From positions 248,001 through 312,000 of the forward strand of contig NZ_JAMKBJ010000003.1 in the NCBI RefSeq assembly GCF_027563315.1: 64,000 bases of DNA. The letters run 5' to 3'. This document shows, piece after piece, positions 8,699 through 17,177 of the stretch. The notes under the pieces were generated by a model, which saw only the letters and a program-made list of their open reading frames with translations, did no database searches and had not been told where the DNA came from. Source of the DNA: Paenisporosarcina quisquiliarum (GTDB taxonomy: Bacteria > Bacillota > Bacilli > Bacillales_A > Planococcaceae). Numbering within the stretch: the stretch's first letter is position 1; each line of letters opens with the position of its first letter. The position numbers and the translations under genes are program-made.

Positions 8699-9316
8699 TT
8701 AATCAACTGAAATTACTTCTGGGGGTGTTAGTGACCCAGCCGTTTCTGCTCGGTAGATGAATAAGGCAAATTCACCTCGAGTAATATTAGCTTTTGAACC
8801 AAATTCAGTAGCTGTCTTCCCTTGCGTAATATTGTTTTCAAGCAAAGCAGCTACATAAGGTTTCACTGTCGAAAGAACATCAGTGAACGGAATATCCATG
8901 GAAGTTGCCGTTAAATCATATGTAAGTGCAATAACCTTCGCCATTTGTTCACGTGACATTGATTGATAACTACCGAAAGTCTTGGTAGATAATCCATTCA
9001 TAATGCCATTCGCTGCAAGAGCGTTGACGGCCCATTGACGATTTTCAGGAACATCCGTAAAACCTGCTTGTGGATAATTGCCTTCAGGAGTAAATCCATT
9101 GACATGGGCAATCATTACAGCAGCATCAATACGTTTAATTTCGTTTGAAATACCAAACTGTGTTTCGCTTATCCCTTGTGCATACCCTTTACTGACAATG
9201 TGATCGACAGCTGGTTTATATGTATCATTTACATCCGAGAAGGCCGCAAACACCGAGTTTATTGGTAGCAAGGCGACAATCGCCAATGACAGAAGCAACA
9301 AAGATTTTTTTAACAT
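8699..9316 (-). CDS. Secreted SLH-only protein (three SLH domains)
   Basis: A 205-residue protein made only of a signal peptide (cleaved near VFA-AFSDV, residue 24) and three SLH domains at about 26-73, 85-135 and 144-190, then a 14-residue tail. The SLH signature positions read KRID, SREQ and TRGE. SLH trimers bind pyruvylated secondary cell wall polymer, so this is an anchor with no cargo. Layout and linker (FALFIYRAET) resemble the start of the major S-layer protein at 17178-19667, suggesting derivation by truncation. The start is ATG 9316 with AGAGGTG nine bases upstream; a longer upstream frame lacks signal-peptide logic. It may occupy or cap polymer sites, or be a remnant. Confidence 0.88.
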   Translation of the reverse strand: MLKKSLLLLSLAIVALLPINSVFAAFSDVNDTYKPAVDHIVSKGYAQGISETQFGISNEIKRIDAAVMIAHVNGFTPEGNYPQAGFTDVPENRQWAVNALAANGIMNGLSTKTFGSYQSMSREQMAKVIALTYDLTATSMDIPFTDVLSTVKPYVAALLENNITQGKTATEFGSKANITRGEFALFIYRAETAGSLTPPEVISVD

Positions 9317-9462
9317 TTTACTGCTCACCTCTTTTTGAGTCTCTCCTAAGTGTAACAAGACATGGAAATGAATACCACCATGTAAATAGTGCCAGGTGTA
9401 ATCATCTAACTCGGGACAATAGATATTCTCGAGGATACGACCTGACACTAGTAAGAAATGAA

Positions 9463-10485
9463 TTATGGCACTAGCTTATTAATGTATGGCACTTTTTGTA
9501 GAATCCAAACAATAATAAATGACGCAAAGAATATTGAAATCCAAACGAGCGGCACTGCAATTACTGGATGAACCCAATATTCATCAAATCCTATACGACG
9601 TCCATATAACTGGATAATTGGATGTAGCAAATAGATTCCCATACTAGCAGCACTGATTTTTTGGATAAAAGAATTCGGCTTGAAGATATTCGGAAACTGC
9701 TGAAATAGTACAAATAGGAAAACAGCAATCGCCACGGTGTTTGGCGCTATATACATATAGAAGAAACCATCCAGGCGGCCGTCATTTTGCAGGGTTAACA
9801 CATAGGTACCATAAGCAGTAACTGCATATCCGATAGCCGCTAACAGACCGAGTAATGGCAGCCATTTGCGTTTGATAGGATATAGGATTAAATAAGCACC
9901 TAAAATAAAGTAACCAATGTATGTACCAAATAGCCCTGCCGATAATGCCAATCCAAAATCCAGGAATTTTGGAACGAATGGAAACAGGCTTGAAATGACG
10001 AACCATGTTCCTATAAAGTACTGAAGCATTTGTTTAGAAGATGAACTTACAATTTGTCTTAAAAACGGGGTCATTAAATATAAACCCAAAATAACGTATA
10101 AGAACCATAAATGGAAAAATACCGAGTCAGTTAACACCATTTTAATCATCTGTTTCCACGTATGTTCTTCAAACCACATGAATTTGCGATAGACTATAAA
10201 AATAATACTCCACGCTAGTAACGGAATCGCAACTTTACTAACCCGCTTCTTAAAGAAAGGGATTAGCGGTTCTTGTTGTTTGCGGGTTAACAATAGTGCA
10301 CCACTAATCATGAAAAATATAGGGACACTGTTTCGTAATGCAGAATCCACTAGATTAGCAAACCACCAAATCTGGTGACCAATCTCCATACTTGAAACCA
10401 ACTGTGCCACTACATGTATTCCTACGACTGAAAAGATAGCGAAAACTCTCATCCAGTCCATATAATCATAACGCTCTGCTGACAT
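9463..10485 (-). CDS. Acyltransferase family 3 membrane protein
   Basis: A 340-residue integral membrane protein with about ten hydrophobic helices. The N-terminal MDWMRVFAIFSVVGIHV carries the family's catalytic histidine motif, with SVPIFFMISGALLL in helix 2. The family moves O-acyl (often acetyl) groups across the membrane onto extracellular glycans, peptidoglycan or lipids. Its place among SLH and SCWP genes suggests O-acetylation of wall polymer or peptidoglycan, but the substrate cannot be read from sequence. It lacks the SGNH domain of OatA-type enzymes. Confidence 0.8.
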   Translation of the reverse strand: MSAERYDYMDWMRVFAIFSVVGIHVVAQLVSSMEIGHQIWWFANLVDSALRNSVPIFFMISGALLLTRKQQEPLIPFFKKRVSKVAIPLLAWSIIFIVYRKFMWFEEHTWKQMIKMVLTDSVFFHLWFLYVILGLYLMTPFLRQIVSSSSKQMLQYFIGTWFVISSLFPFVPKFLDFGLALSAGLFGTYIGYFILGAYLILYPIKRKWLPLLGLLAAIGYAVTAYGTYVLTLQNDGRLDGFFYMYIAPNTVAIAVFLFVLFQQFPNIFKPNSFIQKISAASMGIYLLHPIIQLYGRRIGFDEYWVHPVIAVPLVWISIFFASFIIVWILQKVPYINKLVP

Positions 10486-10590
10486 ACTCTCATATCCTTT
10501 CTACATCAAAACATACTGAATATCCTTCATTTATAAACTACTTTGTTCAGTCGATTCTATTTTGAAGTCTCACATCATATTATTCCATAT

Positions 10591-10628
10591 AAAAACGCCT
10601 TATCGCAAATTGAATTTGCGACAAAGCG
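10591..10628 (-). terminator. Terminator of NlpC/P60 gene
   Basis: On the minus strand CGCTTTGTCGCAAATT pairs with AATTTGCGATAAGGCG (imperfect in the middle), followed by TTTTT. Confidence 0.75.
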
Positions 10629-10645
10629 TATGAGAATGTAGTTTA

Positions 10646-11143
10646 TTATTTAGATGAAGCTACTTGGGATACTTTTGCAACACGCTTAGCGCCTATGTAC
10701 TTCGAACCCCAGTAATATGGATCGTTGATTTTTGCGACAGAAACACCTTTGCTTGATGAAGAATGAACGAACTTACCATTTCCAATATAGATGCCGGCAT
10801 GTGAAACACCTTTACCTGAAGTATTGAAAAATACCAAGTCACCAGCTTTAAGATTCTTTTTTGAAACTGTAGTACCAGATGCATACATTCCTGCAGATGT
10901 TCTAGGTAGTGATACCCCAACTTGTTTGTAAACATAACCGATGAAACCTGAGCAATCAAATCCTTTTGAAGTCGTGCCGCCATAAACATATTTTGTTCCC
11001 ATTACGCTACTTGCTACTGATACAACTTTTGTAGAACTAATTCCACTAGAAGCATCTGCAGAATCTGCAAAAGGTGCAACTACTAAGAATAAAGCAATAG
11101 TACTCATCAAAATAACTTTAAGCAACTGAGACTGAAATTTCAT
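10646..11143 (-). CDS. Secreted NlpC/P60 peptidoglycan endopeptidase
   Basis: A 165-residue protein with an N-terminal signal peptide (about residues 1-31) followed directly by one NlpC/P60 domain. The catalytic cysteine is C64 in GFDCSGF and the histidine H115 in SHAGIYIG; a polar residue near H127 would complete the triad. Such enzymes cut D-gamma-glutamyl-diaminopimelate or similar stem-peptide bonds in the wall. There are no LysM, SH3 or SLH modules, so it is probably released. It is closely related to the catalytic part of the SLH protein at 32027-33055 (both contain INDPYYWG and GAKRVA), suggesting duplication inside the locus. Confidence 0.88.
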   Translation of the reverse strand: MKFQSQLLKVILMSTIALFLVVAPFADSADASSGISSTKVVSVASSVMGTKYVYGGTTSKGFDCSGFIGYVYKQVGVSLPRTSAGMYASGTTVSKKNLKAGDLVFFNTSGKGVSHAGIYIGNGKFVHSSSSKGVSVAKINDPYYWGSKYIGAKRVAKVSQVASSK

Positions 11144-11318
11144 TGATTAGAATCCCCCGGTTTTAGCTCATGGCTAAAATTTTCTGAAAATTTATCTAAA
11201 GTCATCTTACCATGATTTAAACCTATTTTATTTTACAGTTGTGTAACAAAGTCGTTACATTATGAGTCGATTTTCATATAATCTTGTAATAATAGAATAT
11301 TTAGACTACTTAACATGG

Positions 11319-11353
11319 AAAAAAGCAGTGATCTTAAAGATCACTGCTTTTTT
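11319..11353 (-). terminator. Terminator of SLH-nucleotidase gene (11359-13719)
   Basis: AAAAAAGCAGTGATC / GATCACTGCTTTTTT, a perfect 15-bp stem with a 5-6-nt loop, just past the stop codon. Confidence 0.9.
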
Positions 11354-11358
11354 ACATA

Positions 11359-13719
11359 TTATTTTAGTAGGTACTTCCCAAAACCATCAGTTCCTTCTCC
11401 TAAATAGCTAATATTACCGCCTGTAGGAATTACTTCAACTGCTTTTTTAGAAGATTCAAACGTTACTTTAGCTGAAGTAGGCAATGTAGTAAACTTCCAG
11501 TTGCCGTCTGCTGAAGGATCGATTGTTTTCTTTTCGAGAATGTAGTCGATGACCGCTTGGCGGTTTTCAACTGTATACATTTCTACTTCTTTAGCATTTC
11601 GTACGCCTGGGAATGTTCCGTTTGCACGATAGTTGTTTGTAGCAACAATGAATTCTTGCTTTGGATCAATTGCTTTTCCATCGTACTGCAAGTTCTTGAT
11701 ACGTGAAGCATTGGCATTGATTTCTTTGCCATCAGCATCGTATTTCGCAGGTTGTGTTACATCGATTTCATAAGTAACTCCGTCAATCACATCAAAATTA
11801 TACGAACGGAAATTAGTATTGATTAGAGATTGTTCGTCTGTTTTTGTTGCGTCGATTTGATTAAATTGACCTGCAGACATTTCAAGCCATTCTTTTACGT
11901 CAGCACCTGTTAGTTTCAAAGTAGAGACAGTGTTGTCGTATAGATATAAATCTGCAACGTTTTTGATTGCCAATTCACCTTTTGGAACATATGTGTAATA
12001 CTCAGGGTCGCTACGTGTACCGGCTTTAAATGGTGCTCCAGCAGAGAGGATTGGCAGGTTTGCATCAGCTGTTCCTGCTAATTCTTTTTCAACAAACCAT
12101 TTTTGAGCATTTGTAACGATTTGGATAGATGGATCGTCTTGTACTTGTGAGAAGAAACTATGGATGATAGCCGTTGTAGTCCCAACAGCTTTGCGTACAT
12201 ATTTGATTGTTCCTTCATGTGCTGCTTTAACAGCCTCTACAACTGAAGCATCTACATCACTATCATCTTTTGCAATGGCACGTACTTCAGCCTTAGAAGA
12301 AGAAACAGTCCATTCTTTGCCTTTCTTAGCTAGCGTCAAATCAATTACACCCAAGTGACTACCGAACTTACCGGACATAACAACAGGTTTCCCATTAATC
12401 GTCCCTTGTTGCACATCCACGCCTGTTAAGGAAGGATCTACTTTACCTGGGAAGACTTGATGAGCATGACCTGTAATGATTGCATCGACACCTTCGACCT
12501 TAGTCATCAAATAGGATACATCTTCTTCGCCTTTTTCATGAACCATGTCACCCATACCAGAGTGGGAAAGAACGACAATTACATCGGCACCGTCTTTTTC
12601 CATTTTAGGAATAAGTGCTTCCACAGCATCCACCGAATCCTCTACAGTGACTTTACCTTCTAAATGAGACTTGTCCCATTTCAGAATTGCTGGAGGAACA
12701 ATGCCCGTTACCCCTACTTTAATTGTCGTTTCTTTTCCTTTTGAATCTTTCACTTTCTTGTCTACAATCACGTAAGGCGTGTACATGTTCTTCCCTGTCT
12801 TCGCATCTTTCACGTTTGCATTTACATATGGGAAGCCAGCATCGTCCATTACTTCATTCAAATAAGGAAGTCCGTAGTTAAACTCATGGTTTCCAAGAGT
12901 GGCAACGTCATAATCCAGTAAATTAAGAGCTGCGATTGAAGGATGAACTTCCCCATCTTTTAATGGTTCTACTGATGCTTTGAATGAGCCTAGTGGCGTT
13001 CCTTGAATCAAATCTCCATTGTCGAATAATAGAGTATTGCCGTTTTCTTTACGTGCATTTTTAATTAAAGTAGCAGTCTTTGCAAGACCTAAGTTATTTG
13101 ATGGTGTATCTTTATAATAATCATAGTTCACAAGATTCGTGTGTATATCTGAAGTTCCAAGTATTCGAAGTGCTACAGTCGTATTCGCTTTAGAAGCTTT
13201 GTATTCTTTAAGGAAACGTTGTACGATAGCACGCATTTCGCCTTTACTCATATGGTGACCAGGTTTTACAGTTTTGTCGGCATATCCAAGTAAGAAGCCC
13301 ATTCCCACTCCTTTTGAAAGATCCGCACGTAAGCTGCCACTGATTTTGTTGCCATCCTTAAATTCTTTTAAGTTACTGATAGGAAAACTTTTTTCCGATC
13401 CAATCCCACGAACAGCAATAACAAATGCTTGTTCACGGTTTAGTTTTCCGTTTGGATCAAATTTAGTTGCAGATTTCCCATTGATTAATTTTAACTCCAC
13501 TGCTTTTTCAATATAAGGTTTCAATTCTTCAGGAACATCGTCGAATTTAATCGTTTTCCCCGTACCGAGTTCGACGCCCATTGCCGTTATTAGGGCCTTC
13601 ACATATTCTCCTCGTGTAGCTTCTTTTTCTGCAGCAGATGTTTCATGACCTAACCCCAAGCCACTCACTGCTAAAGACATTGCTAATGCTGAAGCAGATA
13701 ATTTTTTCCACATTGTCAT
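11359..13719 (-). CDS. SLH-anchored 2',3'-cyclic nucleotide phosphodiesterase/nucleotidase
   Basis: A 786-residue protein with a signal peptide (1-30) and SLH domains at about 33-175, the third diverged. A calcineurin-like metallophosphatase domain starts near 184 (DIHTN with D191/H193, DNGDLIQG, LGNHEFNYG, VVLSHSG, GHAHQVFPG). A 5'-nucleotidase C-terminal domain follows (KLTGADVKEWLEMSAG, TNNYRANG). This domain order matches CpdB/YfkN-type enzymes, which hydrolyse 2',3'-cyclic nucleotides and 3'-nucleotides. SLH anchoring would place it on the cell surface for nucleotide or phosphate scavenging. AAGGGAG precedes the start; an alternative ATG two codons later is equally possible. Confidence 0.88.
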   Translation of the reverse strand: MTMWKKLSASALAMSLAVSGLGLGHETSAAEKEATRGEYVKALITAMGVELGTGKTIKFDDVPEELKPYIEKAVELKLINGKSATKFDPNGKLNREQAFVIAVRGIGSEKSFPISNLKEFKDGNKISGSLRADLSKGVGMGFLLGYADKTVKPGHHMSKGEMRAIVQRFLKEYKASKANTTVALRILGTSDIHTNLVNYDYYKDTPSNNLGLAKTATLIKNARKENGNTLLFDNGDLIQGTPLGSFKASVEPLKDGEVHPSIAALNLLDYDVATLGNHEFNYGLPYLNEVMDDAGFPYVNANVKDAKTGKNMYTPYVIVDKKVKDSKGKETTIKVGVTGIVPPAILKWDKSHLEGKVTVEDSVDAVEALIPKMEKDGADVIVVLSHSGMGDMVHEKGEEDVSYLMTKVEGVDAIITGHAHQVFPGKVDPSLTGVDVQQGTINGKPVVMSGKFGSHLGVIDLTLAKKGKEWTVSSSKAEVRAIAKDDSDVDASVVEAVKAAHEGTIKYVRKAVGTTTAIIHSFFSQVQDDPSIQIVTNAQKWFVEKELAGTADANLPILSAGAPFKAGTRSDPEYYTYVPKGELAIKNVADLYLYDNTVSTLKLTGADVKEWLEMSAGQFNQIDATKTDEQSLINTNFRSYNFDVIDGVTYEIDVTQPAKYDADGKEINANASRIKNLQYDGKAIDPKQEFIVATNNYRANGTFPGVRNAKEVEMYTVENRQAVIDYILEKKTIDPSADGNWKFTTLPTSAKVTFESSKKAVEVIPTGGNISYLGEGTDGFGKYLLK

Positions 13720-13877
13720 GCATTTCTCTCCCTTAATTCGAAATAGTGAAACAAATTCATCATATCAAATTTAGTCTGTCGAAATATTAAGTCTATGTAA
13801 CTATTTTCTTAAGATTTAGTAATATTTTCATATTTATAAAGCTGAGTATGTATCCTTCAAAATCTAACCTCATTAGA

Positions 13878-13910
13878 AAAGAACCTATCTTTGACACAGA
13901 TAGGTTCTTT
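13878..13910 (-). terminator. Terminator of M14 peptidase-SLH gene pair
   Basis: AAAGAACCTATCT / AGATAGGTTCTTT, a 13-bp perfect stem, 16 bases after the stop at 13927. Confidence 0.85.
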
Positions 13911-13926
13911 CATTTACTAATTCTAT

Positions 13927-15144
13927 TTAGTTAACTGGATAGTAATCAGTCAGTTCACCGGTATTGACATTAAAGATATACTGATCTTTCCCATTTACTA
14001 AAAACAAATCCAATCCAAATCTCGGTTCTTTACCTGTATGTTGTATTGAATTGACTTCATTCTGATAGTAAAGCGGAATAGCAAAACTTAAGTAGTCAAT
14101 AGCTTGCTCAATAGTCAGTTTTAGTGGATTTTCTTTAAATGAACGTACTATATATGATTTAATTTTCCAAGAGTCCCCGCTTCGTACTATTTCGATTGTT
14201 GCACGGTGACCTGAATTAATACCATTTGAAGGAACAGTTGCATCCACTTTTAGTATAGAGTCTGTTTTCGCAACGACTTTGTACGGTAAGCCAAATTGGA
14301 AGTCTGGCACTACATTTGCGCTATCGCAGTTATAACAAGATGTTTCATATCCCTTTAAAGCTTGTGATAAGTATGGCTCCATCACTAGCTCTGACAAATC
14401 TCCCTTAATATCCACAGCTTTTTGATTTGGAAAATATTTTTCAAGACCTTGAATCATCAAAATCCGCGTTTTACGAGTCGCTTCATTGACTGAATTCATT
14501 ACTTCGAAGTCATTGTAAGTGGATCCATTAACTTTTTTATACGCTCTGTGCATGAAAGCGGACATTTCACCCCGCGTCAACTTTTTGTCAGGTGCAAATG
14601 AGGTTGCGGTTACACCTTTCGTTACTCCGTTGCGGTAGACCGCATCCACGTAAGGTGCCCATCGTTCATTGACATCGGTAAAAGGGACTGTAACATTCGT
14701 GTTAACTGAATAATTGAAAGCTCCTGATAAGATTCTTGTCATTTGCGATCGAGTCAATTCAACTTCAGGTCTAAATGTACCGTCTTCAAAGCCATTGACA
14801 TAACCAAGTGAAGCAATAGTAGACACTGCTTCATAGTAAGGACTGTCTGGTTTCACATCAGGAAAGCTCTTGTTTGTATCCGGCTCCATGCCAAGTAACA
14901 TATACAACATGAATGCTGCTTCCCCACGTGTGACGATGCCAGCAGAGTCAATTAACACTTTTCCCTCATTCGTGTATTCAGCTTCTAATACTTCTTTCAT
15001 ATTCATGGAATAGACAGCTTCATAAAAAGTATTGTTCATGGATAAGTCACTATAGATAGATTGTTTAACGCTGGCATCGGCTTCCATAACAATCGAACTT
15101 GCGAGCACTACACCTATTACCAAAGATGCGAATACTTTTTTCAT
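13927..15144 (-). CDS. SLH-domain protein with uncharacterised C-terminal domain
   Basis: A 405-residue secreted protein. The signal peptide is followed by three SLH domains to about residue 215 (LTRSQMTRI and LTRGEMSAF are visible). A C-terminal domain of about 190 residues I do not recognise follows; it contains a CYNC cysteine pair and a repeated strand pattern (YKVVAKTDSILKVDATV). The tail NVNTGELTDYYPVN resembles the ends of PepSY-like or NTF2-like folds, but this is only a guess. ATG 15144 was chosen because AGAGGG is 5 bases upstream; the adjacent ATG at 15147 would be too close. It begins 23 bases after the M14 peptidase stop, so the two are probably co-transcribed. Confidence 0.8.
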   Translation of the reverse strand: MKKVFASLVIGVVLASSIVMEADASVKQSIYSDLSMNNTFYEAVYSMNMKEVLEAEYTNEGKVLIDSAGIVTRGEAAFMLYMLLGMEPDTNKSFPDVKPDSPYYEAVSTIASLGYVNGFEDGTFRPEVELTRSQMTRILSGAFNYSVNTNVTVPFTDVNERWAPYVDAVYRNGVTKGVTATSFAPDKKLTRGEMSAFMHRAYKKVNGSTYNDFEVMNSVNEATRKTRILMIQGLEKYFPNQKAVDIKGDLSELVMEPYLSQALKGYETSCYNCDSANVVPDFQFGLPYKVVAKTDSILKVDATVPSNGINSGHRATIEIVRSGDSWKIKSYIVRSFKENPLKLTIEQAIDYLSFAIPLYYQNEVNSIQHTGKEPRFGLDLFLVNGKDQYIFNVNTGELTDYYPVN

Positions 15145-15167
15145 CATATCCCTCTTTCCATTAAGGA

Positions 15168-16982
15168 TTATTTTCGTTTCCATGCTTCATTGGCAGCATG
15201 TAACCCAACTTTATGATTCTGTTTCCAAATGCGATCCCAATAAGAAATCGGAACAGGTGCTTCTCCAGCATATGGTGCAATTTCTACGGTCACGCCTGGC
15301 ATTTTCGTCACTTTAATAAACCAGTCAGCGGAAGAACCTGTTCCTTTTCGATAATATGGAGGAACAATTGAATAACCTGTAATTGATTTAAGTTGATTTA
15401 CGTATTGAACATCCCTGCTCAGTTGTGCACCAGCTTGGAAATTAAACCAATACAATACTTGACCTGATGAGTGATAGGATACATTTGACATAAAATTATG
15501 TTTCTCAACAAAATGCTTCAAAGCCACTGCTTCTGGTTCAGAAAACGCACGTGGTCCCCGGTACCCCATCCAGTTAGGCTTCGTAATATTATTGTTAATG
15601 TAACTCCATCCCGCATCAAAGTTTTTGTTTAAGTCGACTCCACGTACATTCGCTTTCCAACGCGCGAAATTACTTGAACCGTTAATTTTTCGAGCAAGAG
15701 CACCATTTTTGACTGCGCCCTGCCCTCCTTGAACAAGCGTAACCCCATCAGGATTCATCATCGGAACAAACCAAATGCTCGTTTGATCCAAAACAGTTTT
15801 AACATTATATCCAGCAAAGCTTGTTTTATTATTGTAATGAATCGAGTAATTATCAATCATTTCGAGTAGAACGTTTGTAGTCATGTGTTCACGAGCATGC
15901 ATGGAGGCATCGAATAAAATCTCTTTTTTTCCATTACCTACTCTTAATGCGTAAATTGCACGGCCTTCCACACTTTTACCAATCAGTTCAAGCTTAGTAA
16001 ACTCCGGGTACATACCAGCAACTACTTGCATCCAATATGACATCTCACGGTGTGAAATATTTTTCTTTGGTTGAACAAGGTTTGAATGCGTTACATTTTT
16101 TAAAGGAAGATATGCAATTGAACCTAGAAATTCAATTACGCCTTTATCTTTACTGAAGTTATGTAATGTCAGCATATTACCGCGACTCAAATAGCCGATG
16201 GTTTGTCCTGTACTATTCGTTACTGCAGTTTCTTGCTCCACTCGAACAGAGGCAGGAAACATCGGTTTTGCTGCAGGTTTGATGATTGCACTGGTACTAG
16301 AAGGCCAAGTGCCTTTTAAGGGAATTTGATATGTCTTTCCTTTTGCGACAAATTGATGGTATCCAGTTACCTCTTTTTCACGATTAAAAATGTAACCTGA
16401 AGCAACAGCACCTACTTGTACTCGATTTCCATTGCGAATTTCATATAATGGCACCTTCGTGTCTATTACTTGAATCGACATAGCTGGCTTTGAGAACGAT
16501 ATGTTGTCATCATTCCCCGGGAAATATCCAATTTTCCCTGCGACTAATACCTTGAAAAATCCGTTTTCATAGCCAATTGTAGTGAAAGATAATGCGGAAT
16601 TCCCACGAACTAACACATTACTTGTCGAGGATTTTTGCCCGAAAATAGTAAAACTACTTTTTGAAGTAATTTGTCTTTCGGTGCCAGATTCAACATCAGG
16701 TAAAACTTTGTTTGCCGGTGCCAAAAATCGACTTTCGATGAAAAAGATTTTTCCGCCGATAGACACTTGCACGATGGATGAATTTTGTGTCAATTGATAT
16801 TGAACTGTGTTACTTGCGCCTTCCAAATTTCCGACAGCATTTGTCATCTCTATGGTTGAATATAGTGGCACTTGGTCACTTGTTAACTGGCCATGTAGAA
16901 TCGGATCATTTGCCGAACTTTGCTGTGGAATTGACAAGCTTATCCCAATAAGGAATAAGAAGAGTAATAATGATTTTTTCAT
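15168..16982 (-). CDS. Secreted M14-family zinc carboxypeptidase with N-terminal SH3-like repeats
   Basis: A 604-residue protein with a signal peptide (1-25). A ~280-residue N-terminal part of repeated short beta modules (VPLYS, VPLYE, ATVTNSTGQTIGYL-like) resembles SH3b or wall-binding units. A zinc carboxypeptidase domain follows from about 320. The HxxE zinc motif is H362/E365 (HAREH), followed by RGVDLNKNFDAGW, a YHSSGQVLYW motif with the third ligand histidine, and VTVEIAPY with the catalytic glutamate. In Bacillales many M14 enzymes act as gamma-D-glutamyl-diamino acid endopeptidases on peptidoglycan, which fits this locus. GGAGG lies 9 bases before ATG 16982. Confidence 0.85.
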   Translation of the reverse strand: MKKSLLLFLFLIGISLSIPQQSSANDPILHGQLTSDQVPLYSTIEMTNAVGNLEGASNTVQYQLTQNSSIVQVSIGGKIFFIESRFLAPANKVLPDVESGTERQITSKSSFTIFGQKSSTSNVLVRGNSALSFTTIGYENGFFKVLVAGKIGYFPGNDDNISFSKPAMSIQVIDTKVPLYEIRNGNRVQVGAVASGYIFNREKEVTGYHQFVAKGKTYQIPLKGTWPSSTSAIIKPAAKPMFPASVRVEQETAVTNSTGQTIGYLSRGNMLTLHNFSKDKGVIEFLGSIAYLPLKNVTHSNLVQPKKNISHREMSYWMQVVAGMYPEFTKLELIGKSVEGRAIYALRVGNGKKEILFDASMHAREHMTTNVLLEMIDNYSIHYNNKTSFAGYNVKTVLDQTSIWFVPMMNPDGVTLVQGGQGAVKNGALARKINGSSNFARWKANVRGVDLNKNFDAGWSYINNNITKPNWMGYRGPRAFSEPEAVALKHFVEKHNFMSNVSYHSSGQVLYWFNFQAGAQLSRDVQYVNQLKSITGYSIVPPYYRKGTGSSADWFIKVTKMPGVTVEIAPYAGEAPVPISYWDRIWKQNHKVGLHAANEAWKRK

Positions 16983-17134
16983 CTGTTTGATCCTCCAGTA
17001 AGTAATATATAAAGTATATTTCATATTGTTATGGATTTGTGAGATTTATCCTTAAATGAATATAATTACTTAAAATAATTTCATTATTTAATTTCAATAA
17101 TCTAGTACCTAAACTTAAAGTTACAAAAACTACA

Positions 17135-17168
17135 AAAAAACCTTCCAATCTCTCGATTGGAAGGTTTT
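17135..17168 (-). terminator. Terminator of S-layer gene
   Basis: AAAACCTTCCAATC / GATTGGAAGGTTTT stem (14 bp, perfect), directly after the stop codon. Confidence 0.9.
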
Positions 17169-17177
17169 AAATTAATA

